From the NCBI RefSeq assembly GCF_017991995.1, contig NZ_JAGOPN010000001.1, forward strand, positions 248,001 through 312,000: a DNA stretch of 64,000 nt, read 5' to 3'. Positions 8,097 through 16,470 of the stretch are shown piece by piece (within the stretch, counting starts at the first letter, position 1; each line of letters begins with the position of its first letter). This stretch comes from Pseudacidovorax sp. (GTDB taxonomy: Bacteria > Pseudomonadota > Gammaproteobacteria > Burkholderiales > Burkholderiaceae_C). A program made the position numbers and the translations under genes. Under the pieces are notes generated by a model. The model was not told the DNA's origin. It was given only the letters and a program-made list of their open reading frames with translations, and ran no database searches.

Positions 8097-9293
8097 ATGA
8101 AGGACCTGAGCCCCGACGACCGCGCCCTCATTGCCCAGTGCGAGCAGGCCTCGCTCGACCTGCTGGTGCGCAACCTTTCGCCGCACGGCATCCTGGCGGC
8201 CAGCCGCACCGAGGCGGCCGTGGCGCGGCGCTACACCCGCATCTTCGGCCGCGACGCGGCCATCTGCATCATGGCCATGGCCGGCAGCGGCGTGCCGGCG
8301 CTGGAGGAAGGCGCCGTCGCCAGCGTCCAGGCCCTGGCCGACCAGCAGGCGGCCAACGGGCAGATCCCGAAGTACGTTGACCCCGAAGGCCAGGACGCCG
8401 ATTTCTGGTACCTGGGCTGCATCGACGCGACGCTGTGGTGGCTGATCGCCATCGACCATCTGCGCGGCCTGGGCCGCGTACCGGGCGGCCGGTGGGCCGC
8501 GGGCGAGGCGCTGGCCATCCAGTGGCTGCTGGCGCAGGAGCACCAGCACTTCCGTCTGCTGCAGCAGAACGAGGCCAGCGACTGGGCGGACATCATGCCG
8601 CGCTCGGGCTTTGTGCTCTACACCAATGCGCTGTGGTACGAGGTCAAGCGCCGCTTCGGCCTGGCCCATGCGGACGAGACGAAGCACCACTTCAACCACC
8701 TCTTCAACCCCTTCCAGCAGGACCTGCCCGAGTACCACCGCGCCCGCCTGCTGCGCCACTATGCGCGGCGGGGCCGGCGCGATCCGGGCATGTACCTCAG
8801 CTTCGTCAACCTGTCCTTCGTGGGCGACGAGGGCGATGTGTTCGGCAACGTGCTCGCCGTGCAGAGTGGGCTGGCCGATGCGGACATGGCGGCCAGCATC
8901 GTTCAGCGCATCGGCGAGGCGCGGGCCAGTGAGCCTTGGCCGGTGCGGGTGGTGCTGCATCCGCTGTCGCAGCAGCATCCGCTGTGGCGGCCCTACATGG
9001 GGCGTCACCAGCAGAACTACCTTCACCAGTACCACAACGGCGGCATCTGGCCCTTCGTCGGCGGCTTCTGGGTGATGGTGCTGGCGCAGCTCGGACTGCA
9101 CGACCAGGCGAACGCCGAGCTGGTGAAGCTGGCCCGGGCGAACGCGCACGACGACTGGCGCTTCACCGAGTGGTTCCACGGCAAGACGCTGGCGCCCATG
9201 GGCATGGCCGGGCAGAGCTGGAATGCGGCCGCCTTCCTGATGGCGTCGAAGGCGTTGAGGGAATCGGCGCTGTCTCCAGGCCGGGCGGGCTGA
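8097..9293 (+). CDS. Glycoside hydrolase family 100-like protein (neutral/alkaline invertase type)
   Basis: Protein of 398 residues resembling GH100 and amylo-alpha-1,6-glucosidase-like (alpha/alpha)6-barrel hydrolases. The early FGRDAAICIMAM stretch, EASDWADIMPRSGFVLYTNALWY and the C-terminal HNGGIWPFVGGFWV and EWFHGKTLAPMGMAGQSWNA stretches match the GH100 fold as I know it; the Asp of SDWAD is the likely catalytic acid. No signal peptide is seen, so it should be cytoplasmic and would hydrolyse sucrose or a related glucoside. ATG 8097 follows the transglycosylase stop by 20 bases, so both may be on one transcript. No sugar transporter or kinase lies nearby, so the substrate is uncertain. 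Confidence 0.78.
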   Translation: MKDLSPDDRALIAQCEQASLDLLVRNLSPHGILAASRTEAAVARRYTRIFGRDAAICIMAMAGSGVPALEEGAVASVQALADQQAANGQIPKYVDPEGQDADFWYLGCIDATLWWLIAIDHLRGLGRVPGGRWAAGEALAIQWLLAQEHQHFRLLQQNEASDWADIMPRSGFVLYTNALWYEVKRRFGLAHADETKHHFNHLFNPFQQDLPEYHRARLLRHYARRGRRDPGMYLSFVNLSFVGDEGDVFGNVLAVQSGLADADMAASIVQRIGEARASEPWPVRVVLHPLSQQHPLWRPYMGRHQQNYLHQYHNGGIWPFVGGFWVMVLAQLGLHDQANAELVKLARANAHDDWRFTEWFHGKTLAPMGMAGQSWNAAAFLMASKALRESALSPGRAG

Positions 9294-9337
9294 CCGCGCC
9301 GCGCGACGCCATCACGCCGCACACGGGCGACGGTGGC

Positions 9338-9802
9338 TCAGCGGGTTGCGGCGCCGCAGTCGGCGCACACGCCGTACAGCGTCAGCTCATGCGCCTCGAC
9401 CGCAAAGCCCGTCGGTGCCAGGCCCGACAGGTCCCCGGGGCAGGCATGGATGTCGAAGACCCGGTCGCAGCGTCGGCACTGGAAGTGGTGGTGGTGCGCA
9501 TGCCGTGCCGATTCGTAGCGCGCCACTGCGCCGGGCAGTTCGACGGTGCGGATGGCGCCGCTTTCCAGCAGCAGCTTGAGGTTGCGGTAGATGGTGGCCA
9601 TGCCCAGCGCCGGTACCTCCTGCTGGGCCACGGCCAGGATCTCGGCTGGCAGCAGCGGCCGGGGCGATTCGTCGATCACCCGCCGGATGGCGGCCCGCTG
9701 GCGGGTGCCGCGCGTGCCGATCGCGCCCTCCGGCGCCATGCCTTCGTCGGACGCGGGAGCGTCGTCCTCGTGGTCGTGGGAATGGCGGTGGGCGGCACTC
9801 AT
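9338..9802 (-). CDS. zur: Zinc uptake regulator, Fur family
   Basis: Metal-responsive repressor of 154 residues. A His/Asp-rich N-terminus (HRHSHDHEDD) precedes a winged helix (TRQRAAIRRVIDE, GMATIYRNLKLL). The dimerisation/metal domain has HAHHHHFQCRRCD and a second CxxC in YGVCADCGA, forming the structural zinc site of Fur proteins. It lies downstream of znuC-znuB-znuA on the same strand, which is why I call it Zur rather than Fur. ATG 9802 is preferred over the in-frame start at 9859, which would run into the znuA stop. It would repress the operon through the palindrome at 12804-12823 (inference). Confidence 0.85.
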   Translation of the reverse strand: MSAAHRHSHDHEDDAPASDEGMAPEGAIGTRGTRQRAAIRRVIDESPRPLLPAEILAVAQQEVPALGMATIYRNLKLLLESGAIRTVELPGAVARYESARHAHHHHFQCRRCDRVFDIHACPGDLSGLAPTGFAVEAHELTLYGVCADCGAATR

Positions 9803-9855
9803 GGCGGGCAGTCTATCGAGTCGGTCGGCCGGCCCGGCGCAGGACGGCACCGCCT

Positions 9856-10800
9856 TCACCGTGCCCTGGCGGTCAGCGCCGTCGCGATGGCGTCGGCATT
9901 GAAGCGGAACAGCTGCAGATAGCTCGCGGCCTCGGTGCCCGGCGCAGACAGCGCGTCCGAATACAGCTTGCCGCCCACGGCCACGCCCGATTCGCGGGCG
10001 ATGCGCTCCACCAGGCGCGGGCTGGAGATGTTCTCCATGAACACCGCGCTCACCTGGCCCTTGCGGATCTGGCGGATCAGCTGGGCGACGCCGGCGGCCG
10101 AGGGCTCGGCATCGGTGTTGATGCCCTGCGGCGACAGCAGCGTCACGCCATAGGCCGCGCCGAAGTAGCCGAAGGCGTCGTGCGAGGTGAGGATGCGGCG
10201 GCGCTGGGCCGGTATGGCGGCGAAGCGCGCACGGACCTCGCGGTCCAGCGCCTGCAGCTTGGCGGTGTAGGCGGCCGCCCGTTCGCCAATGGCGGCGGCA
10301 TGGGCCGGCCGCAACTGGGCCAGGGCGTCGCGGATGTTGGCGACGTAGCGAACGGCATTGCGCAGGTCCTGCCAGGCATGCGGATCGGTGCCCTCGCCGT
10401 GGCCATGGTCGTGGCCGTGTTCGGCCTCGTCGTCGTCGGCCTTGCGCGGCGTGACGCCGGCGCTGGCGACCACCACGCTGCCCCGGTAGCCGGAGGTCTT
10501 CACCAGCCGGTCGATCCAGCCTTCGAAGCCCAGGCCGTTGACCACCACCAGATCAGCGGCGGCCAGGGCGCGGGCGTCGGCCGGCGTGGGCTGGAACACA
10601 TGCGCGTCGGCATTCGGCCCGACCAGCGCCTGGACCTGCACGTCCGGGCCGCCGACTTGACGCACCATGTCGGCCAGGATCGAGAAGCTGGCCACGACCT
10701 GGAGGGGCTTTTCTTGGGCGTGGACAGCGCTGCTGGCGCCGGCAGCGACGGCGAGCAGGCCGATCAGAAAGGGACGGCGGGAGATCAGCAGGGACGGCAT
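9856..10800 (-). CDS. znuA: Zinc ABC transporter periplasmic binding protein
   Basis: Periplasmic metal-binding lipocalin-unrelated cluster A-I (ZnuA/TroA) protein of 314 residues that delivers Zn2+ to the ZnuB permease. There is a Tat-like or Sec signal (RRPFLIGLLAVAAGASSAVHAQ), then VVASFSILADMVRQVGG and the metal ligand His in ADAHVFQPTPADA. A His/Asp-rich flexible loop (EHGHDHGHGEGTDPHAWQD) is characteristic of zinc rather than manganese proteins. Later LTSHDAFGYFGAAYG supplies the third His, and the final Asp ligand is in KLYSDALS. It is separated from znuB by about 150 bases without an obvious gene, so a second promoter is possible. Confidence 0.92.
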   Translation of the reverse strand: MPSLLISRRPFLIGLLAVAAGASSAVHAQEKPLQVVASFSILADMVRQVGGPDVQVQALVGPNADAHVFQPTPADARALAAADLVVVNGLGFEGWIDRLVKTSGYRGSVVVASAGVTPRKADDDEAEHGHDHGHGEGTDPHAWQDLRNAVRYVANIRDALAQLRPAHAAAIGERAAAYTAKLQALDREVRARFAAIPAQRRRILTSHDAFGYFGAAYGVTLLSPQGINTDAEPSAAGVAQLIRQIRKGQVSAVFMENISSPRLVERIARESGVAVGGKLYSDALSAPGTEAASYLQLFRFNADAIATALTARAR

Positions 10801-10954
10801 GTTTCGGGACGAAGCGAGGGTGAATGGAATGCGAACGAGGCGCCCGGTTCGCGCATCGGTGAGGCCGACGCGTTGTTCTGCCTTTCGACGGGCTGAGGGC
10901 GGACGGTTGGGGCCGTCGTGCTGGATCGCATGGCTGCGGCGCCAGGGCGCATGC

Positions 10955-11827
10955 TCATGCCAGCCGGTGCGGCCGCCGCAGCCGCTGCCACAGCAGGCCC
11001 TCGCGGCTGCCCACGAACAGCGACAGCAGGTAGATGGCGCCGGCCACCAGCACGATGGCCGGGCCGGACGGCCACTGCGCGTGGTACGACAGAAGCAGGC
11101 CGGCGAAGCCGGAGAAGGCGGCGATCAGCGCCGCCACCGCGATCAGGCCGCCGACCTGGCCCACCCAGAAGCGGGCGGCCGTGGCCGGCAGCATCATGAG
11201 TCCCACGGCCATCAGCGTGCCCATGGCCTGGAAGCCGGCCACCAGGTTGGCCACGGTGAGCACCAGGAAGGCCAGGTGGACCCAGCGGCCCGGCCCGCCC
11301 ACGCTGCGCAGGAAGCCGGGGTCCACGCATTCGGCGATCAGCGGGCGCCAGAGCAGGGCCAGCACCGCCAGCGTGACGCAGGTCGTGCCGCAGATCAGCA
11401 GCAGCGCGCGATCGTCCACCGCGAGGATGGTGCCGAAGAGCAGGTGCATCAGGTCGACGCTGGTGCCCCGCAGCGACACCAGCATCACGCCGAGCGCCAG
11501 GGCGATGAGGTAGAAGGCGGCGAAGCTGGCGTCCTCGCGCTGGGCGGTGGCCCGCGCCACCACCCCCGCGCCCAGCGCCACGCCGATGGCGGCCAGGAAG
11601 CTGCCGATGCTCATGGCCGCCAGCGACGGACCGGCGATCAGGAAGCCCAGTGCCGCGCCGGGCAACAGCGCATGGCCGGTGGCATCGCCCATCAGGCTCA
11701 TGCGCCGCAGCACCAGCAGCGTGCCCATGGGCGCGCTGCCCAGGGCCAGGGCCAAGGCGCCGACCAGCGCCCGGCGCATGAAGCCGAAATCGACGAAGGG
11801 CTGTATCAGCAGTTCATGCAGCGTCAT
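10955..11827 (-). CDS. znuB: Zinc ABC transporter permease
   Basis: Integral membrane subunit of the zinc importer, 290 residues, ABC-3 (ZnuB/TroC) family with about eight hydrophobic helices. Recognisable family segments are RRMSLMGDATGHALLPGAALGF and LRGTSVDLMHLLFGTILAV, followed by GTLMAVGLMMLPATAA. ATG 11827 overlaps the ATPase stop as ATGA, so the two are translationally coupled. The C-terminus ends in a short basic tail. The substrate assignment as zinc comes from the His-rich binding protein and the Zur regulator in the same operon; the permease itself would fit manganese or iron equally well. Confidence 0.9.
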   Translation of the reverse strand: MTLHELLIQPFVDFGFMRRALVGALALALGSAPMGTLLVLRRMSLMGDATGHALLPGAALGFLIAGPSLAAMSIGSFLAAIGVALGAGVVARATAQREDASFAAFYLIALALGVMLVSLRGTSVDLMHLLFGTILAVDDRALLLICGTTCVTLAVLALLWRPLIAECVDPGFLRSVGGPGRWVHLAFLVLTVANLVAGFQAMGTLMAVGLMMLPATAARFWVGQVGGLIAVAALIAAFSGFAGLLLSYHAQWPSGPAIVLVAGAIYLLSLFVGSREGLLWQRLRRPHRLA

Positions 11828-12660
11828 GGCGCGGCGCTCCTGACCCGATGCAGCGCTGGCGCGCCTTCGCACACCGGCGCCTGTTCGTCCCAGGCCTGGG
11901 CCATGTGCCGCGCCGAGGCCAGGTGCGCGGGCTGCAGCACCTCGCCCACGGGCCCCCAGGCCACGCAGCGCCGGGCCAGCAGCAGCGCCTCGTCGAAATG
12001 CGCCCGGACCTGGGCCATGTCGTGCAGCACGGCGATGACCGTGCGGCCCTCGGCCCGCCAGCCCTGGACCACGGCGAGCAGGTCGTCGGTGGTGCGGGCG
12101 TCCACGGCGTTGAAGGGTTCGTCGAGCAGGATGACCGGCGCGTCCTGCAGCAGCGTGCGGGCGAAGAGCACGCGCTGGAACTGGCCTGCCGAAAGCTCGC
12201 CGATGTTGCGCCGCTCGAAGCCGCCCAGGCCGACGGTCTGGAGCGCTGCGACGATGGCCGCGCGGTGCGTGGCGCGCAGCCGGCCGAAGCTGCCGATCTG
12301 CCGCCACAGTCCCATGGCTACCAGGTCGAAGACCTGCAGCGGAAAGGCGCGGTCGATCTCGGCCTGCTGCGGCAGCCACGCGATGCGGCCGGCGCAGTGC
12401 GCGGCCAGCTCGACCCGGCCGGTGCTCGGCCGCAACCGGCCCATGATGGCGTTCAGCAAGGTGGTCTTGCCGGCGCCGTTGGGGCCGACGATGGCGGTCA
12501 GCGCACCGGCCGTGAAATCGCCCGACACATGGTGCACCGCCGGATGGCCCCGGTACGCCACCGTCAGGTCCTGAAGGCGGATGGGACAGGTCTGGACCGC
12601 CTGCACGGGCGACGCCGCGGTTTGCGTGCTCGACGCGGCGGAAGGGCGGAGCGCGCTCAT
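11824..12660 (-). CDS. znuC: Zinc ABC transporter ATP-binding protein
   Basis: Cytoplasmic ATPase subunit of the zinc importer, 278 residues. Walker A is GPNGAGKTTLLNA, the Q-loop region is IAWLPQQAEID, the ABC signature is ELSAGQFQRVLFART, Walker B is VILLDEPFNAVD and the switch His is in IAVLHDMAQV. I chose ATG 12660 (MSALRPSA) because it overlaps the stop of the upstream 48-codon reading frame as ATGA; the frame is open a further five codons to 12675. An N-terminal extension of about 25 residues precedes the ABC core. The C-terminus ends soon after a cysteine-containing RRCVAWGPVGEV segment. Confidence 0.92.
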   Translation of the reverse strand: MSALRPSAASSTQTAASPVQAVQTCPIRLQDLTVAYRGHPAVHHVSGDFTAGALTAIVGPNGAGKTTLLNAIMGRLRPSTGRVELAAHCAGRIAWLPQQAEIDRAFPLQVFDLVAMGLWRQIGSFGRLRATHRAAIVAALQTVGLGGFERRNIGELSAGQFQRVLFARTLLQDAPVILLDEPFNAVDARTTDDLLAVVQGWRAEGRTVIAVLHDMAQVRAHFDEALLLARRCVAWGPVGEVLQPAHLASARHMAQAWDEQAPVCEGAPALHRVRSAAP

Positions 12661-12803
12661 TCCAGCATCGCCCACCAGGCGGCCAGTGCCAGCGCCGCCA
12701 TGAGGAGCGCGGCCAGCGCCAGACGCACGCCTGCGCCGAGGCTCAGCAGGCTGGTGGGCGAAGGGGCCCGGGTTGAGATGGCGTCACGAAGCGGGGAGAA
12801 CAC
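12657..12803 (-). CDS. Small putative membrane protein heading the znu operon
   Basis: A 48-codon frame from GTG 12803 to a TGA that overlaps the znuC start as ATGA. The product begins MFSPLRDAIST and ends in one strongly hydrophobic helix (VRLALAALLMAALALAAWW, then AMLE), so a single-span membrane protein is expected. I do not recognise a family. The GTG lies 7 bases after the putative -10 box TACAAT (minus strand, 12816-12811), so the mRNA could be leaderless here; internal GTG and ATG codons are alternatives. The tight coupling to znuC suggests either a small transporter accessory protein or a leader that couples znuC translation to zinc status. Confidence 0.45.
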   Translation of the reverse strand: MFSPLRDAISTRAPSPTSLLSLGAGVRLALAALLMAALALAAWWAMLE

Positions 12804-12823
12804 GATAACGATTGTACGTTATC
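12804..12823 (-). promoter_or_regulatory. Probable Zur operator overlapping the znu promoter
   Basis: A perfect 7-base inverted repeat, GATAACG and CGTTATC, separated by six bases. The spacer contains TACAAT on the minus strand, a good -10 hexamer, so bound repressor would block polymerase. It lies directly upstream of the znu operon, which encodes a Fur-family regulator. I see no good -35 box. Assignment to Zur is inference from context. Confidence 0.65.
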
Positions 12824-12872
12824 AATAGTGGGCGGCGCTCGGCTGATCGAACGGCGCTTTTTGGATTCCAGT

Positions 12873-12898
12873 AAAAAGGCCCGCGCAGTGCGCGGGCC
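12873..12898 (-). terminator. Rho-independent terminator of the lipoprotein gene
   Basis: Stem GGCCCGCGC / GCGCGGGCC with a three-base loop at 12878-12898, followed on the minus strand by five T (12877-12873). It lies about 40 bases after the stop of the minus-strand lipoprotein gene and separates it from the znu promoter. Confidence 0.85.
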
Positions 12899-12940
12899 GG
12901 TTCAACGATCAGCAGCGACAAGGACTGCCGCTGCAGGGGC

Positions 12941-13840
12941 TTAGCTTGGCGAATAGTCCAGCGTCACCACATCCCAGATGGCACCGCTCTTCTTTTGGCG
13001 GAGCAGTTGGCCGCGGTAAGGCCCTTCGGCAGCGACCCAAGTGTCCTGGCTCGTCTGCAGGGATGCGCCGGACTGGGCCGCTGTCAACTGGTACGTGAAC
13101 TTGCAGCTGTCGAACGTGCCCAGGGGTGTGCTGATGCGCTCGCGGCCCTGGTAGGTCAGGTCGAACCTTCCCTCGTCCGTGGAAGTGGAGGCCGGAGCGG
13201 ACAGCAAGCCTGTGGTGAGCCGGGTGGTCGTCCGGATCGTGCGCTGGCTGGCCACCTCGCCCGGTTGCATGTTGGCTGGGTAGGCCAGGGGTGGGTCGAA
13301 GGTGCGTTGGGTCGTTGCGGTCGTCGTGCCGCCAACAGCCCCGGACGTCGCATTGGAGAACACGGTTTCCGCGACGGACTTGTCCCCGTAGATGAGAACC
13401 TTGCCGCCGGCCAGTTCGCGGTACTCCTTGCGCACATCCGTCGTCGTGAGCGTGATGCTCGCGTTGGGATCGGCGCCGGTCATGGTGCTCTGGCGGACAT
13501 CGGCGGCCAATACGAAGCCCACCGGATTGGCATTGGCGAAACTTTCGCGCGGCCCCGTCACGCTGCGTCGCTGAAATCCAGCTGCGCTGCCCGGCGTGTC
13601 GGCGATCGTGGCCTTGAACGAGACGGTCGTGCCTTCCCGGTAGTCCGCTTCGTTGGTGCAGGGCCCGGAGCCCTGATCCGCTGCAGGCGGGTCTGCGGGT
13701 GCTGGTGCGGGCGCGGGTGCGTTGGCCAGTGGCGCGAAGGTCGGGGAATCGTTTCCCCCTCCGCAGGCGGCTAGGGTGGCCGCGATGGCGGCCAGGACGA
13801 GCGTGCTTGCGCGCACGCCGTGGTGCTTCTTGTCGAACAT
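12941..13840 (-). CDS. Putative lipoprotein of unknown function
   Basis: Protein of 299 residues with a lipoprotein signal (STLVLAAIAATLAAC, lipobox LAAC) and a Gly-Gly-Gly start to the mature part, then a Pro/Ala-rich tether (PAPAPADPP). The remaining domain is Thr/Ser-rich and beta-like, with segments such as TTDVRKEYRELAGGKVLIYG, RERISTPLGTFDSCKFTY and WDVVTLDYSPS; two mature cysteines (GPCTNE and DSCKF) could form a disulfide. I do not recognise a family. Start ATG 13840 is supported by an excellent Shine-Dalgarno (GGGAGGAATC before ATG). It is monocistronic, with a clear terminator downstream. Confidence 0.75.
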   Translation of the reverse strand: MFDKKHHGVRASTLVLAAIAATLAACGGGNDSPTFAPLANAPAPAPAPADPPAADQGSGPCTNEADYREGTTVSFKATIADTPGSAAGFQRRSVTGPRESFANANPVGFVLAADVRQSTMTGADPNASITLTTTDVRKEYRELAGGKVLIYGDKSVAETVFSNATSGAVGGTTTATTQRTFDPPLAYPANMQPGEVASQRTIRTTTRLTTGLLSAPASTSTDEGRFDLTYQGRERISTPLGTFDSCKFTYQLTAAQSGASLQTSQDTWVAAEGPYRGQLLRQKKSGAIWDVVTLDYSPS

Positions 13841-13992
13841 GATTCCTCCCTTATGACAAATCGGCTGCGCCGTGGGCTGCAGCCGCGGCCGATGGTAGGC
13901 AGGTCCGTTGGCCGCGCAGCCCGGCCTTGCCAGAAATACCGGCCCTCTATGGCAAACTGCCGCCCTTTTTCCCTGGGTAGAACCAAGCAAGC

Positions 13993-16368
13993 ATGCAGAA
14001 GATCATTCGCCAGATCGCCGCCGAGCTGAAGGTGGGCGAGCACCAGGTCCAGGCTGCGACCGACCTGCTGGACGGCGGCGCCACGGTGCCGTTCATCGCC
14101 CGCTACCGCAAGGAGGCCACCGGCGGCCTGGACGATGCGCAACTGCGCGAACTGGAAGTGCGCCTGACCTACCTGCGCGAGCTGGAGGACCGCCGCGGCG
14201 CGGTGCTCAAGGCCATCGACGAGCAGGGCAAGCTGACCGACGCCCTGCGCCTGGCCATCGCCAGTGCGCCGACCAAGCAGGAGCTGGAAGACATCTACCT
14301 GCCCTTCAAGCAGAAGCGCCGCACCAAGGGGCAGATCGCCCGGGAATTCGGCATCGAGCCGCTGGCCGACAAGCTGCTGGCCGACCCCACGCTGGACCCG
14401 GTGGCCGAGGCCCAGGCCTTCCTGAAGCCGCCGACCACGCTGGACGACGGCAAGCCGGGCCCCGATTTCTCGACCACCATGGCGGTGCTCGACGGCGTGC
14501 GCGACATCCTCTCCGAGCGCTGGGCCGAAGACCCGGCGCTGGTGCAGTCGCTGCGCGAATGGCTGTGGGCCGAGGGCCTGCTCAAGTCCTCACTGGTGGG
14601 GGGCAAGAACGAGAATGACCCCGAGGTCGCCAAGTTTCGCGACTACTTCGAGTACGACGAGCCCATCGGCCGCGTGCCCTCGCACCGGGCGCTGGCCGTG
14701 TTTCGCGGCCGGCAGTTGGAGGTGCTGGACGCCAAGCTGGTGCTGCCCGTCGAGCCCGAGCCGGGCAAGCCCAGCATCGCCGAAGGCCGCATCGCCCTGC
14801 ATCTGGGCTGGAGCCACCAGGGCCGCAAGGCCGACGACCTGATCCGCAAGTGCGTGGCCTGGACCTGGCGCGTCAAGCTGAGCCTGTCGAGCGAGCGCGA
14901 CCTGTTCTCGCGCCTGCGGGAGGAGGCCGAGAAGGTCGCCATCAAGGTCTTCGCCGACAACCTGCGCGACCTGCTGCTGGCCGCGCCGGCCGGCCCGCGC
15001 GTGGTGATGGGTCTGGACCCCGGCATCCGCACCGGCGTGAAGGTGGCGGTGGTCGACGCCACCGGCAAGCTGGTGGACACCGCCACCGTCTTCCCGCACG
15101 AGCCGCGCAAGGACTGGGAAGGTTCGCTGCACACCCTGGGCAAGCTGTGCGCCAAGCATGGCGTCAACCTGATCGCCATCGGCAACGGCACCGCCAGCCG
15201 CGAGACGGACAAGCTGGCGGCCGACCTGATCAAGCTTCTGGGCAAGATGAGCGAGCAGGCCGGCGCGCCCGCGCCGCATGTGGAGAAGGTGGTGGTCAGC
15301 GAGGCCGGCGCCTCGGTCTACAGCGCCAGCGAATACGCCAGCCAGGAGATGCCCGACGTGGACGTGAGCCTGCGCGGCGCCGCCAGCATCGCCCGCCGGC
15401 TGCAGGACCCGCTGGCCGAGCTGGTGAAGATCGACCCCAAGAGCATCGGCGTGGGCCAGTACCAGCATGACGTCAATCAGAGCGAGCTGGCCCGCACGCT
15501 GAGCGCCGTGGTCGAGGACTGCGTGAACGGCGTGGGCGTGGACCTGAACACGGCCAGCGTGCCGCTGCTCAGCCGCGTGTCGGGCCTGACGCCCAGCGTC
15601 GCCAAGGCGGTGGTGCGCTGGCGCGAGGCCAACGGCGCCTTCTCCACGCGCCGGCAACTGCTGGAAGTCAGCGGCTTCGGGCCCAAGGCCTTCGAGCAGA
15701 GCGCGGGCTTTCTGCGGATCCGTGGCGGCGCCGATCCGCTGGACATGACCGGCGTGCACCCGGAAACCTATCCGCTGGTGCAGAAGATCATGGAGAAGAC
15801 CGGCAAGCCGGTGGCCGAACTGATGGGCCGGGCCGACATGCTCAAGACGCTGCGGCCGGAGCTCTTCGCCAACGAGAAGTTCGGCGTCATCACGGTCAAG
15901 GACATCCTGTCCGAGCTGGAGAAGCCCGGCCGCGACCCACGCCCTGATTTCAAGGTGGCCCGCTTCAACGAGGGCGTCGAGGACATCGCCGACCTCAAGG
16001 AAGGCATGGTGCTCGAAGGCACGGTCAGCAATGTGGCCCAGTTCGGCGCCTTCGTGGACCTGGGCGTCCACCAGGACGGCCTGGTGCACGTCAGCCAGCT
16101 CTCGCACAAGTTCGTCAACGACGCGCGCGAGGTCGTCAAGACCGGCGACATCGTGCGCGTGAAGGTGATGGAAGTGGACGTGGTGCGCAAGCGCATCGGC
16201 CTGACCATGAAGCTGGATGCGCCCACGGGCGGCCGTCGCGATGGCGCGCGGGACGGCAACCGCTTCGAGCCTGCTGGCCGGGGGCAGGGGCCTCGGCGCG
16301 ACTCCGCGCCGCAGGCCGGCGGGCAGATGGCCGCGGCGTTTGCCAAGCTGCAAAGCCTCAAGCGTTGA
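13993..16368 (+). CDS. tex: Tex-type RNA-binding transcription accessory protein
   Basis: Cytoplasmic nucleic-acid-binding protein of 791 residues, the normal Tex length. In order: the Tex N-terminal helical domain (IAAELKVGEHQVQAATDLL, FIARYRKEATGGLDD), a YqgF-like RNase H-fold domain from about 330 (GLDPGIRTGVKVAVVD), a helix-hairpin-helix part near 505-560 (DLNTASVPLLSRVSGL) and an S1 domain at about 668-740 (EGTVSNVAQFGAFVDLGVHQ). A short Gly/Arg-rich tail follows. Tex influences transcription and toxin gene expression in several pathogens. It reads as a single gene diverging from the upstream lipoprotein gene. Confidence 0.96.
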   Translation: MQKIIRQIAAELKVGEHQVQAATDLLDGGATVPFIARYRKEATGGLDDAQLRELEVRLTYLRELEDRRGAVLKAIDEQGKLTDALRLAIASAPTKQELEDIYLPFKQKRRTKGQIAREFGIEPLADKLLADPTLDPVAEAQAFLKPPTTLDDGKPGPDFSTTMAVLDGVRDILSERWAEDPALVQSLREWLWAEGLLKSSLVGGKNENDPEVAKFRDYFEYDEPIGRVPSHRALAVFRGRQLEVLDAKLVLPVEPEPGKPSIAEGRIALHLGWSHQGRKADDLIRKCVAWTWRVKLSLSSERDLFSRLREEAEKVAIKVFADNLRDLLLAAPAGPRVVMGLDPGIRTGVKVAVVDATGKLVDTATVFPHEPRKDWEGSLHTLGKLCAKHGVNLIAIGNGTASRETDKLAADLIKLLGKMSEQAGAPAPHVEKVVVSEAGASVYSASEYASQEMPDVDVSLRGAASIARRLQDPLAELVKIDPKSIGVGQYQHDVNQSELARTLSAVVEDCVNGVGVDLNTASVPLLSRVSGLTPSVAKAVVRWREANGAFSTRRQLLEVSGFGPKAFEQSAGFLRIRGGADPLDMTGVHPETYPLVQKIMEKTGKPVAELMGRADMLKTLRPELFANEKFGVITVKDILSELEKPGRDPRPDFKVARFNEGVEDIADLKEGMVLEGTVSNVAQFGAFVDLGVHQDGLVHVSQLSHKFVNDAREVVKTGDIVRVKVMEVDVVRKRIGLTMKLDAPTGGRRDGARDGNRFEPAGRGQGPRRDSAPQAGGQMAAAFAKLQSLKR

Positions 16369-16431
16369 CCATTTTGGGAATCTTCTCGAAAAACGGGCCT
16401 GAAGGTTTCCAAGTGGCTGATTGAAAAGGGA

Positions 16432-16465
16432 ATTTCTGAATAAAATCATTTCAGAAATCGTTTCA
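16432..16465. promoter_or_regulatory. AT-rich palindrome and tandem direct repeat before yjjJ
   Basis: Inverted repeat ATTTCTGAA / TTCAGAAAT (16432-16440, 16450-16458) interleaved with an 11-base direct repeat AAATCRTTTCA (16443-16453, 16455-16465; R is A or G). It ends six bases before the ATG of the HipA-like gene, in a GC-rich neighbourhood, and is well placed as an operator. Because that protein carries an N-terminal DNA-binding segment, autoregulation is plausible (inference). Confidence 0.6.
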
Positions 16466-16470
16466 TAACC

